Part shown: one piece after another, positions 6,692 through 16,232 of the stretch
Layout: each line of letters begins with the position of its first letter
How positions within the stretch are numbered: position 1 is the stretch's first letter
Source: a virus
Strand: one strand, 5' to 3'
Virus record (IMG/VR): IMGVR_UViG_3300037882_004081
Coordinates: 38,729-102,728 of that record
DNA length: 64,000 nt
The notes under the pieces: model-generated
Databases searched by the model: none
What the model was told of the DNA's origin: nothing
Seen by the model: the letters and a program-made list of their open reading frames with translations, nothing else
Program-made: the position numbers and the translations under genes

Positions 6692-8430
6692 CCAGATATG
6701 GTTGGTGGTGGTCCTGGTGACGGAATCGCGGATTCCGTCACAATGGTGGTGAGCAAAGTCTGCATGTCCGTAGGCCACACGTTCACACGCTCCGCTGGAA
6801 GAAATGCTGTTCCGTCGGTCGTATATGAAGCGCCGGGGAGGGTCATCGAGTATCTGTTCCGCATGTAAAACGCGCCGAGGTCGTAAAACTCACCATCCGG
6901 GTGACCGTCTGGGACGCCATCTCCGGGAGCGGTCGTCGAATAAACAGTCCCGGTGTCGGCCTCAGTGACTGTGACCGCCCCGCCCAACATGGTCTTTTCG
7001 CGATTCTGCCCGTTCCAAGCGCTATATTCAGAGATTCCTGTGTCCAGCGCAACCAGTTCGATACCGTCGGGGTGGTCGTCATACGCCCAAGGGTACGTGG
7101 CTTCAACGATCGTACTAACCTGTCTAGAGTGGAACTCTACGTAGAACCCGCCAGCGCTGGATGAAATGCGCACGTAGAACCTGACATCCTTGGCGATTCT
7201 TCTTAGGTACCACCCCATTCCGGTGTTGAATTCAAACAGCGCAGTTTGTGACTCAATCACCGCATGGGTGGCAGAATTTCGAAGTTGGATGGTGAGGGTG
7301 ATGTCTGAGAAACTGTTTGACCCAATAGCGCCCATACTAGCCGGTGGTATGGTGTGGGAGATGTTGTTCGAACCACCGCCAGTCCGTCTAGCTAATACCA
7401 GTCCAAGATCATCGTCCACCACGTCACTTGCCGGGCTTGGATTGGTGGTGTCGAACGGGTCGTTGACAAATATGAGCACAAAAAGCTGCTCTTCCTCCGG
7501 TGGTGGGGCGATCGTATGATCCACCACGAGTGGGTCTGGGTATGGCTTCAACGAATAGGAGTACCCGCACGTGGTTGATAGGAATTGAACTTCCCCACCT
7601 CCGTCGTCAACGGTCCAATAAAAAGGTCCGTAGAGGGAGGCGGCAGCAACTTCCAGAGTGTCACCAACCCCAACCCCGTAAACCTGGGTGTCAACGAGTG
7701 TTCCGCCCGGATAAGTCGAATCACCCGTGTAAAGGCGGAATGTGACGGTGCCAGCGGACAGCACGTTGAACAGGTGGTACTCAGTGGTGCACCAGTAAAA
7801 CGGATCTGGCGTGGAGTCCACATATGAACCGCTTGGGATCAGCCACCCGACAAAGGCGTCTGTGCCAGCGTGCTCCGGTTCTGGTTCATCGGTGCCAGCA
7901 CCCCATTTGGTGATTAGACAGTCAGCAAGCGCTTGACGCTGGTCCGCATCGGTCATTGCGAACCTCAGGAACGCGAGTTCGCAAAACTCCAGAGTAGCAC
8001 CGAACCCAGAATCGTCAAGTGAGCCAATGCGAAAGTCGTCACGGTGGTTTTCAACGGATGCCGCATTGTCCGCGTCCACGAGAGCCCATGACTGATAGGA
8101 GTCTTCACGATACAGGTGGACCTGAAGCACTTCGTCGTCTTCAAGGTCTCCCATGACAAGCATCCACACCGACCTCCCGTCCGGTGGTTCAAGTCCAAAT
8201 TCCAGAGTGTGGAAACCGACACGGAAATGACAGGTCCACAAACCTCCAGTTCGTTCGAACCAAAATCCCAGTCCCGGTGGTGCAAGCTCCCAAGCCCACC
8301 CAAGGACTGGCAACAAATCCTCTCCTGGTTGTCCACCAAACACGTCCACCACCAACACCAGCGTCATGGCGTCCGTAAGCCCCCAATCGCGGAGCTTTGC
8401 AGAAGGAATGGCGAAGGTGGTGGTAGCCAT
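6688..8430 (-). CDS. Virion/fibre-like protein with possible lectin-like N-terminus, 580 aa
   Basis: The N-terminal 170 residues (for example GFWFERTGGLWTCHFRVG, then a domain ending FCELAFLRFAM) resemble a concanavalin/LamG-type beta sandwich. The rest is a string of beta-rich segments with few charges. The ATG lies within TGATG at the stop of the 909-residue gene. Sugar binding is inferred from the lectin-like pattern only. Confidence 0.75.
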   Translation of the reverse strand: MATTTFAIPSAKLRDWGLTDAMTLVLVVDVFGGQPGEDLLPVLGWAWELAPPGLGFWFERTGGLWTCHFRVGFHTLEFGLEPPDGRSVWMLVMGDLEDDEVLQVHLYREDSYQSWALVDADNAASVENHRDDFRIGSLDDSGFGATLEFCELAFLRFAMTDADQRQALADCLITKWGAGTDEPEPEHAGTDAFVGWLIPSGSYVDSTPDPFYWCTTEYHLFNVLSAGTVTFRLYTGDSTYPGGTLVDTQVYGVGVGDTLEVAAASLYGPFYWTVDDGGGEVQFLSTTCGYSYSLKPYPDPLVVDHTIAPPPEEEQLFVLIFVNDPFDTTNPSPASDVVDDDLGLVLARRTGGGSNNISHTIPPASMGAIGSNSFSDITLTIQLRNSATHAVIESQTALFEFNTGMGWYLRRIAKDVRFYVRISSSAGGFYVEFHSRQVSTIVEATYPWAYDDHPDGIELVALDTGISEYSAWNGQNREKTMLGGAVTVTEADTGTVYSTTAPGDGVPDGHPDGEFYDLGAFYMRNRYSMTLPGASYTTDGTAFLPAERVNVWPTDMQTLLTTIVTESAIPSPGPPPTISG

Positions 8431-11159
8431 CAGTAGATACCAATGCTCATGGAGGCGGCGGTCGGGAACGTTCCCGCCGAATATGAAGCGAGTTGCTGGC
8501 CAGTCGGGAATGTGAATGGAGTGGCCAGCGGCACAGTGCCCTGGATTGCGCTGATCAATGACGAAGAAACAGTCTGACTGAAGACATCGGTGATGTCGTA
8601 GAGCTGCACCAAAATGCCATCGCCGCTACCCTCTCCGGTGTGCCATACCGAAGCTCCCTCTGTCCACGTGATGCCGGTAACGCCCGTCATATCAACTGGC
8701 ACCGTCTGCACCAACACTCCGTCTTCACGAACACGCGTGTTCCTCATGCCGGTACCACCGCCAGTGTAGGCCAACTGTCCAGCCGCCAAATAGTGGATCA
8801 CATCGCTAGTGAGCGCGAATGCCCCGAAAATCGCCCCGGCTACCGTGTCACTGTATGGAAGAGTGCCAGTACCATCAGCCACACCGCCATATTCCGGTGT
8901 TCCCGTCGAATACCAGACCATGCGAATGACACCGGGAGAGGCGTCTGCTCGCACTTCGATTTTGAATGGGTTGGTACGCGACATCCTGCCGAACTTGACC
9001 CCATTCAGCGCTGACATCGTCACATTCTCCGTGGAAACCAGCGTATAAGACCCCAGCACGTAGTCGTAAATGCTGAAGGTGAGCATCGAGGTGACGGTAA
9101 TCTGCATGGAGGAACTGTGGTTGGTTGATCCAGCCCACTGTTCCCCGGTAGCATATGCAGTACCAGCGGACCTCCGATAGATCACGACAAACCCGTCGGT
9201 CTCAGTCGTCCCGTCCACGATCACCGCTGTCCCACTGTCCTCATTGACGTATCCAGATGAACCAAAGTGAAGGATGTAGTACGGAATGACAGGATCGCTT
9301 TCGCTGTAAGAGCCAGTGAGTTCCCACTCCACCTCCAGATCCCGCCCGGTGTGCTCGGGCGGTTGGGTGTAGACATCCGAACCAAATAGGAGACTCGAAA
9401 TTCCTCCGGGTGGCTCTCTCAGAATTGGTGCCTCGACGAGAGACTGCGAAATCGCGTTCCTAGATCTTCCCGATCTGTCTTCCAATAAGAGGATCGAGTC
9501 CCCGTCATCGTATACCGCACCAAGGCAACTCGCATCTAGCCAAGCAACCAAAGCGTCAGTGGTGGTCTCGGGCACCTGGATGTCGAGAAGCTCGCACATT
9601 TCGGTGTTGCATCCTTCGAGCGTGCAATAGTCGATCGAGCTACCGGGCACATTTTGCGACCCCGAATCACGACAATACCCGCGCACCAAGTCGATAGCCC
9701 CATCGACGTTGCCCTCTTCGCCGTTGTTGAGCACGATGTCAACCGGGTATCCGTGTTCGGGGATTTGGGACGCTGGGATGGTGACGACCCCTATCTGCAT
9801 CACGTAGTTGCCAGACCGATTCTGTGTGATAGGGGCAGACAGCGCCACCTCCCACGTCGAGGTGTTGCGGGGTCTTGGCCAGGACAGAAGCAGAGGACTG
9901 TTGGCAATCAGGAACGCGGGGGACGCAGCAACCTTGCTATCCTGGTTCCTCGACTGTGATGCGTCGAGCAACTGAGGTACAGGTATGCAGATGTGCGAAA
10001 GCGGACTGTACAGCCCAGATACGACCGCATTCCAAGTTTCAACCGGACAGATCCTCGTGCCCCACTTTTCCGGGGTAAGTGCAAACGGTCGACAGTTAAC
10101 GATGATGGAGCTAGCGGGCGACGAACTTGTGACTAACACCACCTCCCTAATTTCAAGAGCATCCCACGAGTCTGAGATCGAAGGCGACAGAAGCGTCATC
10201 ACGATCACATTGTCGCCGCTCTTGATTTGGTCAGTCACGTCCAGCACGCTCCCGCTGAACCACGCCAAATAGTGTCCGTTGAGAATGAACTGAACTGACT
10301 GTGTGCCTTCCCAGTTGGCACCACCGGAACCAGTCAGGAAATACCGGTAGTCGCTGTTCTTGGTCGGCACCCCGCCTTGTTCATTCGGGAAGTCCTCCAG
10401 ATTGAAGGTGACCGGAGCGGGTGCAGTATCGACGCCAGCGTCGAAGAGGTCGAGCCCACCTTCCGCAGACCGATATGACCACTGGTTCTCGGGAATGCTA
10501 TCGGGGAACTCACTGTCTGATCTCCGCACCACCATCTGCTGATTTGGATAATATGCCGGGTCGGAGTCATCGGGTTCCAGTGCCACCACGCCGAACATCG
10601 AGTTCCATGATTCGAGCCGGTAACCAACAATCGCGGATTCATCGGGACCCCAGTAAGATGGGAGTGCGTGGGTCGCGTAGATGAACCCTTCTGGCCACAG
10701 GTGGGAAGCGGTGAAGGAGTGGGATGGGACCGTCAGGACCGTCGTCTGCTGCCAGACAAGTTCCAGAAGGGCATCTCGGAGCCCGTCTAGCCGTTCGGGG
10801 ATCGAGCTACCGGGGGCAGCGAACGGAAGGCTTCCTGGGTCAACAGGAAGCCAAGAAGACCGGTCTAGCCATAATGGCGCAATCGCAATAATGGCGGACT
10901 GAACGTCATCGAGCCACGCAGACCATATCGAGACGTCGGAAGCCCCCTCTGCTAGCACCTGCTCGTAGTTTACCTCCGGCATCACTGTTCCACCCAATTC
11001 GGTGGTAGGCACCGGAACACCAAGTGCGGCGTTGCGTTCCAGCAACCCGCACCACACCGCCACTGCGGCTCGCCAGTCAACCCGACCACCCGGACCCCAC
11101 CCCGCAGCACGAATGCGGGGTCTGGATGGCTGTTGATGAATGGGCGAGTTCGCGTCCAC
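8430..11159 (-). CDS. Large virion/fibre-like protein, 909 aa
   Basis: The GTG start lies seven bases after the stop of the recombinase gene; no in-frame ATG is close. The sequence is multi-domain and beta-rich. Around residue 250-350 is a segment resembling a galactose-binding sandwich, and from about residue 530 (ALVAWLDAS...LEDRSGRSRNA) a lectin/LamG-like domain of the kind found in phage adhesins. It is followed by two related large genes. Probably a tail fibre or whisker; function is inferred. Confidence 0.75.
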   Translation of the reverse strand: MDANSPIHQQPSRPRIRAAGWGPGGRVDWRAAVAVWCGLLERNAALGVPVPTTELGGTVMPEVNYEQVLAEGASDVSIWSAWLDDVQSAIIAIAPLWLDRSSWLPVDPGSLPFAAPGSSIPERLDGLRDALLELVWQQTTVLTVPSHSFTASHLWPEGFIYATHALPSYWGPDESAIVGYRLESWNSMFGVVALEPDDSDPAYYPNQQMVVRRSDSEFPDSIPENQWSYRSAEGGLDLFDAGVDTAPAPVTFNLEDFPNEQGGVPTKNSDYRYFLTGSGGANWEGTQSVQFILNGHYLAWFSGSVLDVTDQIKSGDNVIVMTLLSPSISDSWDALEIREVVLVTSSSPASSIIVNCRPFALTPEKWGTRICPVETWNAVVSGLYSPLSHICIPVPQLLDASQSRNQDSKVAASPAFLIANSPLLLSWPRPRNTSTWEVALSAPITQNRSGNYVMQIGVVTIPASQIPEHGYPVDIVLNNGEEGNVDGAIDLVRGYCRDSGSQNVPGSSIDYCTLEGCNTEMCELLDIQVPETTTDALVAWLDASCLGAVYDDGDSILLLEDRSGRSRNAISQSLVEAPILREPPGGISSLLFGSDVYTQPPEHTGRDLEVEWELTGSYSESDPVIPYYILHFGSSGYVNEDSGTAVIVDGTTETDGFVVIYRRSAGTAYATGEQWAGSTNHSSSMQITVTSMLTFSIYDYVLGSYTLVSTENVTMSALNGVKFGRMSRTNPFKIEVRADASPGVIRMVWYSTGTPEYGGVADGTGTLPYSDTVAGAIFGAFALTSDVIHYLAAGQLAYTGGGTGMRNTRVREDGVLVQTVPVDMTGVTGITWTEGASVWHTGEGSGDGILVQLYDITDVFSQTVSSSLISAIQGTVPLATPFTFPTGQQLASYSAGTFPTAASMSIGIY

Positions 11160-11166
11160 TCCAGAC

Positions 11167-12585
11167 CTACCTGCCTCCGGAGATTTGGCTCAGTTCATCC
11201 TGAAGAGCATCAAGGTCCGGACCGGCGTACCCAAAGGCACCACCGGCAGCGGGTTGGGACTGCTCAGCGGCTTGGAGGTCAGCGATGGTGCGAGCCACGG
11301 TGTCCTCGACTTCGTCGGATTCACCATCTTGGCCTTCACCACTTTCCTCGTCACCTTCCGTATTACCCCAGGCGCTGATGTCCCCGGTAATGCAGGTTCG
11401 CTGCCAATCGAGCAGCGCCAGCCAGCACGGGCTCTTGGGATTCATGGCGGCATACTGGTTTTTGTCGGGGAACTGCTCCATGAACACATCCGGCCACTCC
11501 TTGCGAGTGAACTTTGGTGCCCCAGGAATTTGGCGACGCTGACCCTCTTCGAACGTGTAGAACGTGTAAACGCCATTCGCGCCGTCAATCAGCTTGATGG
11601 AACGAAGTGCTTCCCACGTGGTCCACAAATCGGAGAGACCCGACGCGTACTTGCCGTGCGATTGGTAGGTCAGAACAAGCTCCAAACGCCGTTCCGGCAT
11701 GAACAGCCGGTTTTTGACGATCGAAGCCCGCACCACGTGCCCGTTGCTGGGCGGCTTGGGCTTGTCGGAGGACACCGTAGGCGAGGTCTTCCCGTTCTGC
11801 ATCCAATAGCGCTGGGCATACTGAAGGTGAATCCGGTAGTCTTGCCGGTGGTGGAACGCATGACCACCGGGACTTTTGATGTCACCCGGCGATTCGAGGT
11901 TTTCCCGCGCCTCGTTGATCCACATGAGGAACGCGTTGGTCTTATCGAGCATCGTACGAACCTCGTTGATCGTCTGTGATAAGATCGCCGGGATTTCGCT
12001 GTACTGCGACTTCTGACCTAGCTTGGTCGTATCCTCAACCCGCTTTTTAGGGTCGAAGCTGGCCAAACTGTCAATCAGGATGAAGAGCGGTTCCGGCGTC
12101 TTTTCCTTGTACAGCTTGAGCATCAGCTTGAGCAACGATGCGATCAGCGACTCCAAGGAGTGTGGACGCGCAATGACCATGCGCGGGTTGGCAGAGTCGC
12201 GAGCCCCCAGGATATGAGGCTTGCTGACCAGAAGCTCTTCCATGAGAGCCCGCTCCTTGTCGTAACACATCGCGAGGCTGAACCGTTCGCGGAGTTGATA
12301 CAGGAACCGGTCCAGCACCAGCTGTGACAGTTCCGACTTGCCGGACTTGTTGACCCCATAGACTTCGGCCATTTTGGTGGCACCGAATCCACGCCCCAAC
12401 TTGTCGATCGCCAAGTCGAGACAGGCGAGTCCGGAGCGGAAGTGATAGGGTGGTTCAAGGATTGTGATTTCCCCGTTCCAGTGTTCGGCGGTGTCCATCT
12501 TGCCGACAAAGTCGAGCGATTTGAACACACTGCCACGCGTTTCCTCGCCTGCCGCCTTTTTGGCGGCTGCTGTTTTAGAAGCCAT
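11167..12585 (-). CDS. UvsX/RecA-like recombinase, 472 aa
   Basis: A RecA-fold ATPase: Walker A at residues 77-84 (GVNKSGKS), Walker B at 167-173 (LFILIDS), a RecA-like ERALMEE segment near residue 111, and an SPGG loop near residue 240. These define a strand-exchange protein acting in recombination-dependent replication and repair. It is longer than E. coli RecA (about 350) because of an acidic C-terminal tail (about residues 395-430). The upstream neighbour is a gp32-like ssDNA-binding protein, its expected partner. The leader is A/C-rich (GCCAACCCACACACTAACAG) without a Shine-Dalgarno. Confidence 0.92.
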   Translation of the reverse strand: MASKTAAAKKAAGEETRGSVFKSLDFVGKMDTAEHWNGEITILEPPYHFRSGLACLDLAIDKLGRGFGATKMAEVYGVNKSGKSELSQLVLDRFLYQLRERFSLAMCYDKERALMEELLVSKPHILGARDSANPRMVIARPHSLESLIASLLKLMLKLYKEKTPEPLFILIDSLASFDPKKRVEDTTKLGQKSQYSEIPAILSQTINEVRTMLDKTNAFLMWINEARENLESPGDIKSPGGHAFHHRQDYRIHLQYAQRYWMQNGKTSPTVSSDKPKPPSNGHVVRASIVKNRLFMPERRLELVLTYQSHGKYASGLSDLWTTWEALRSIKLIDGANGVYTFYTFEEGQRRQIPGAPKFTRKEWPDVFMEQFPDKNQYAAMNPKSPCWLALLDWQRTCITGDISAWGNTEGDEESGEGQDGESDEVEDTVARTIADLQAAEQSQPAAGGAFGYAGPDLDALQDELSQISGGR

Positions 12586-12608
12586 AACCTGTTAGTGTGT
12601 GGGTTGGC

Positions 12609-13667
12609 TTACTCCGCGCCAGTAATGGCAGCGAGTTCTTTGAGCAGCGAGAGGTTGGTTCCGGAACCATCACCCATTGGAATCTGGTCCGCCTCCATGG
12701 CGGCAGCGGAAGCTGCCGGTGGTGCTGGATTGGAAACGGCGGCGGTACGGCTCGGAGGGAGCGTTGGAGCGGTCCGTGGTGGTCCGGCCTCACCGGGCAT
12801 CCGGAACGCCATTCCACCCGTAGCTCCACGGGAAGATCCGGGACCGGAACCACTGAGTTCGGAACGGTTGCCACGATCGCGGCGACCAGCCCTCACATCG
12901 TCCACGAGTTTATCGAAGCTCGCTTGAAGCATCGGTTGCTGTTCCAGCATTTGGTCGAGCAGGAACTTCTCCAGATCGGTCGCCGAACTGAGGATGTTCT
13001 GGATGTCGGGCGGGGTGCTGGCGATCGGAGATGGGGCCTGCAGGGTGAACATGAAGGTGTTATGCCCCTGACCGTTTTTACCACGGATCATTTCGAGGTC
13101 CGATCCGTTCACCGGATGAATGAAGTCGTCCTTCGCGTTGGTGACGCGGTCGATGTAAAGCGTGATGAGTTCACGGAAAGCAGCACGGTGGGCGAACCAC
13201 TTGAGCACCACCCCATCAACTTTGACGTTCATGAGGTTGGCCTCTTGGAAGTTGAGGTTCCGTTTGAGACCGGCTTGAGCGAAGTCGTTTTTGATGACAT
13301 CGCGGCGTTCGCAGAACGGGCAGTGGGTGGCCAGTGTGCTTCCACCTTCAAAGTCGCGATTCCCGGCCTTGCCGCGAAGCTCCTGATTGATGGGACAGAG
13401 GAACGCGATGTCCATCGGATCGCGACCGGGTTCAGGTGGGCGAGGATCGGGAGCCCAGTGTTGAACGAGTGGGATGTGAAACTTCTTGCCAATGGAACCG
13501 AAGCTTCCGGGAAGCACGCGGATCAAGTACTTCTTACCTTCAATGGGCTTGAATACGTCCTGATCGCCTTGAGCGGCTGCTTTGTCTCCGCCGTATGAGG
13601 CGAGAAGCTCTGGATCAATGCCGAGTGCTTCGGCGGCGGCGAGTTGTTCTTTTGTGAAGTGTTGCAT
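12609..13667 (-). CDS. T4 gp32-like ssDNA-binding protein, 352 aa
   Basis: The core has Cys91 and a HCPFC cluster (His115, Cys116, Cys119), matching the zinc-coordinating set of gp32-type proteins, preceded by a KYLIRVLPG strand typical of their OB fold. A Ser/Pro/Ala-rich linker and a short mildly acidic tail follow, as in proteins that contact replication partners through the C-terminus. It coats single-stranded DNA for the recombinase encoded just downstream. The 100-base leader contains two copies of GACCAAATCG/AGACCAAATCG and no Shine-Dalgarno. Confidence 0.85.
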   Translation of the reverse strand: MQHFTKEQLAAAEALGIDPELLASYGGDKAAAQGDQDVFKPIEGKKYLIRVLPGSFGSIGKKFHIPLVQHWAPDPRPPEPGRDPMDIAFLCPINQELRGKAGNRDFEGGSTLATHCPFCERRDVIKNDFAQAGLKRNLNFQEANLMNVKVDGVVLKWFAHRAAFRELITLYIDRVTNAKDDFIHPVNGSDLEMIRGKNGQGHNTFMFTLQAPSPIASTPPDIQNILSSATDLEKFLLDQMLEQQPMLQASFDKLVDDVRAGRRDRGNRSELSGSGPGSSRGATGGMAFRMPGEAGPPRTAPTLPPSRTAAVSNPAPPAASAAAMEADQIPMGDGSGTNLSLLKELAAITGAE

Positions 13668-13781
13668 ATGTGGTGTTTCAGTTACGATTTGGTCTTGTTG
13701 TTCGATTTGGTCTATTGGGTCTATTTTCGGCCCAGACAGGCCGGATTCAACAGAACGCCCACCGCAAGCACCACATGTGTG
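13668..13781 (-). promoter_or_regulatory. A/C-rich leader region of the ssDNA-binding protein gene
   Basis: No gene is supported here. On the minus strand it carries the short repeat AGACCAAATCG in slightly varied copies and then a purine-poor run up to the ATG. No consensus promoter was found; it is probably an untranslated leader, possibly a site for translational autoregulation as known for T4 gp32. That last point is inference. Confidence 0.4.
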
Positions 13782-14252
13782 TTAGCGTGACCTCAAATCG
13801 GTGCGCCGATCGGCACCCCACGAAATCAGCATGCTGTGCCTGATCTGCAACCCTACCAAACCAGCTTTGAGTGCACCTTCAACCTTCTCCCACTGCCACA
13901 AGCTTTCATAGGCTTCGATGACCTTCGGGCGAATGGGAAGCTGGCGATTCACAAACGCATCGGTGACCCTGATCCCGCTAGTTTGGAAGTAGTGGTCACG
14001 GAGCCAGTTCGATTCTTCCGCTTCCACACGTTTGATCCAACGCTCGGATGCCTTCACCTGCAATTCGGCAAGCGTCACCTGATACTGTAAAGTGGCCTGC
14101 CATTCCGCTTGATTCGCGTAAGCTTGGTCGAGATTGTCCGGGTTGAGCGTGAGCAACTCCCGGAGAGGAATTTGCATGCTGGGCTCAATCGTCAGAGGAA
14201 CCGGGATGAGTTCTGGTGCGGGTCTCATTCCCGCTTCGGTATAGACGTTCAT
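13782..14252 (-). CDS. Hypothetical protein with recombination genes, 156 aa
   Basis: The start is the ATG overlapping the stop of the helicase gene (ATGA). The C-terminal third follows a pattern common in small phage proteins next to recombination genes: a KVEGALKAG helix, then IRHSMLISWGADRR. The middle has a Gln/Trp-rich helix suggestive of a coiled coil. Position between a helicase and an ssDNA-binding protein hints at a loader or mediator role, which is inference. Confidence 0.75.
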   Translation of the reverse strand: MNVYTEAGMRPAPELIPVPLTIEPSMQIPLRELLTLNPDNLDQAYANQAEWQATLQYQVTLAELQVKASERWIKRVEAEESNWLRDHYFQTSGIRVTDAFVNRQLPIRPKVIEAYESLWQWEKVEGALKAGLVGLQIRHSMLISWGADRRTDLRSR

Positions 14253-15868
14253 GCTACTGTTAGTGATTTTCGCCACCATGGCGGGAAGAACCTGCGTGAC
14301 CTCTCATAGAAGGTCTTGAAGTTCTCGTCAAGGATGATCGAAACGCCCCAGTCATCATTGCTCCGCACCACTCGCCCACAGGCTTGCACGATGGTCTTGG
14401 CGATGGTCCAGTCGTACCAGTCGGGGTCAACCTGTTTGCGGCGTCTCACCCAGGAGTCACCGAGGTATGGGTACGGCACCTTCGCGATCACCGAGAACCT
14501 TCCTTTATCACCCTTAAGGTCGATACCTTCGGTCGCACTCGGACTGATGAGCACACCGGCTGGCGTCATCTGGTGGCGCATGGTGACCGAAGCGGCGTTG
14601 TCATTGGGGACGTGCAACACCAACCGGTCGATGTAGCCGAGGGATTTGAGCCCCGCAAAGATCTTCGCGGCCAGCGCAAAGCTGTGCGTGTGGATCACAC
14701 CCCTCATGCCGTTGAACTGGTTGTCGAGCAATCGCGCCAGAGCCGTGATCATCTTGGGCAGTGTGTCCGCCATCATTTCCTTGCTCATCTTGCCGACGGG
14801 CGCATAGTAAACGGGTCGGTTGCTAACTTCGAACGGGGAGTCCAAAACCATCGAGCTATGATGCTCAAGACCGAGCCACCCCGCCATCAACTGGGAATCC
14901 AACACTGTCGCACTCGTCATGAACAAGTTGTACTGTTTTTGCAGACCCTTGAAGGCGAATTGGATGCCGAGCGGCTTGAGCCGGAATCCCGCGTAATACT
15001 CCTGCTGGTCATCCTCGTACTCAAGGTCAAGCACCCAGTCGTCCCCCTCTTCAATAGACTCCAGGATCGTGTTGGCTTGGTGGACGAACGTGGAGCACCG
15101 ATCAAGGGTGGTGGCAGCAGCTTGGTCAAGTGGGGTGTCAGAGGTTTCCTCTTGGAGCGAAAGAAGCTCCACGATCGCGGTCGCCTTTGGTAAGTGTAGT
15201 CGGAGAAGCGCGTAAGCCTCTTCCTCCGTCCGCGGTAGTCCGGGTTCCTCGCCCCAACACTTGGTGACCTGTGACCTCACGAAGATCGTTGACACGTCGG
15301 CCAGCGCAGTCGGGAGGTGGTGAAACTCGTCAAACAGCAACCACGAGTGAGGTGGGTGCTGTGCCTTCAGGTAGTTGAGCAGGAATGCGTAGTTGGTGAG
15401 TCCAATCCGAGAATTCAGGAACTGATTCCTCGCGATCACGTATGGACAAAACGCCATATCCTTGTCGATCTTTTTGCACGCCGTCTTACCGGTCTTGCAG
15501 TTCCTGATTTCTCCCTGCGTCGTGCCACGGTTGTTGCAGATATAGTTCTGCGCACCCTTCAGGAGCCTCATCTCCTGGATTTCCGCTTGGTACTGCTCCT
15601 GCAGCTGGATTGTGGGAGTGACGACAATCCCGCGTTGCCAAGTCGCTATGGAACTGGTCAGACGGCTCTTACCAACCCCACACGGGGCTTCCAGGATCAA
15701 AACCGGGCGTTTGGTGGGGTCTGATTCCTTCAGCGCCTTGACTTCCCCGCTGATCCACTGGAGTGCGGATACCTGAGTATCGCGTGGTGGCTGATCAAAA
15801 GTCCATTCGATTTCGGTACCTTCAACGAATTGCTTGGTGGGTTGGGCGGGTGGTGGTAACTCGTTCAT
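14249..15868 (-). CDS. XPD/DinG-like SF2 helicase, 539 aa
   Basis: Walker A (APCGVGKS) at residues 61-68, four Cys at 111, 124, 131 and 141 in the position of the XPD/DinG iron-sulphur cluster, a DEFH box at 180-183, an SAT motif (MTSATVL), and motif VI (QACGRVVR) near residue 500. The set indicates a 5'-3' DNA helicase with an Fe-S domain. It is coupled to the downstream 156-residue gene and overlaps the stop of the membrane-protein gene's end. Role in replication-fork or repair processing is inferred. Confidence 0.9.
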   Translation of the reverse strand: MNELPPPAQPTKQFVEGTEIEWTFDQPPRDTQVSALQWISGEVKALKESDPTKRPVLILEAPCGVGKSRLTSSIATWQRGIVVTPTIQLQEQYQAEIQEMRLLKGAQNYICNNRGTTQGEIRNCKTGKTACKKIDKDMAFCPYVIARNQFLNSRIGLTNYAFLLNYLKAQHPPHSWLLFDEFHHLPTALADVSTIFVRSQVTKCWGEEPGLPRTEEEAYALLRLHLPKATAIVELLSLQEETSDTPLDQAAATTLDRCSTFVHQANTILESIEEGDDWVLDLEYEDDQQEYYAGFRLKPLGIQFAFKGLQKQYNLFMTSATVLDSQLMAGWLGLEHHSSMVLDSPFEVSNRPVYYAPVGKMSKEMMADTLPKMITALARLLDNQFNGMRGVIHTHSFALAAKIFAGLKSLGYIDRLVLHVPNDNAASVTMRHQMTPAGVLISPSATEGIDLKGDKGRFSVIAKVPYPYLGDSWVRRRKQVDPDWYDWTIAKTIVQACGRVVRSNDDWGVSIILDENFKTFYERSRRFFPPWWRKSLTVA

Positions 15869-16218
15869 GCGCTGGGGACTTGCTGGGTATCCGTCATGAC
15901 TCTGGACATGTTAGCGCCGAACGCTTTGCCAAGCTGCTTGAGCAGCGCATACCCGTTGTCAACCGGAGTTCTGAGCACCTGAACAGCCGACATGAGTCGA
16001 TAGGCGACCAGAATAAACGTCAGGAGTGCCAGCCAAATGCTTATCCCAACGAACAGGAGAGACCACAGGACAGCATTGAGAGGTTGGATGATGTTGGTGA
16101 TACCCATCACGACCGTCACCGGCACTGGAAACAGCACGAGAGCGGTGAGCAGCAAAAGCCCTATCTCAAGCCAGTTGTAGGGTTTGTAGGGTATCGCGGA
16201 AATCGGCGGTTCTTCCAT
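15865..16218 (-). CDS. Membrane protein, 117 aa
   Basis: Two strong hydrophobic spans are visible (about residues 18-42 and 55-78), so this is an integral inner-membrane protein; a third short amphipathic segment follows. The ATG (MEEPPIS) is preferred; a GTG at 16233 overlapping the tape-measure stop would add five residues. It sits between the tape measure and a helicase, and its stop overlaps the helicase start (ATGA). It could take part in DNA entry or be a holin; nothing in the sequence decides. Confidence 0.7.
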   Translation of the reverse strand: MEEPPISAIPYKPYNWLEIGLLLLTALVLFPVPVTVVMGITNIIQPLNAVLWSLLFVGISIWLALLTFILVAYRLMSAVQVLRTPVDNGYALLKQLGKAFGANMSRVMTDTQQVPSA

Positions 16219-16232
16219 ACTGGACAAGAACA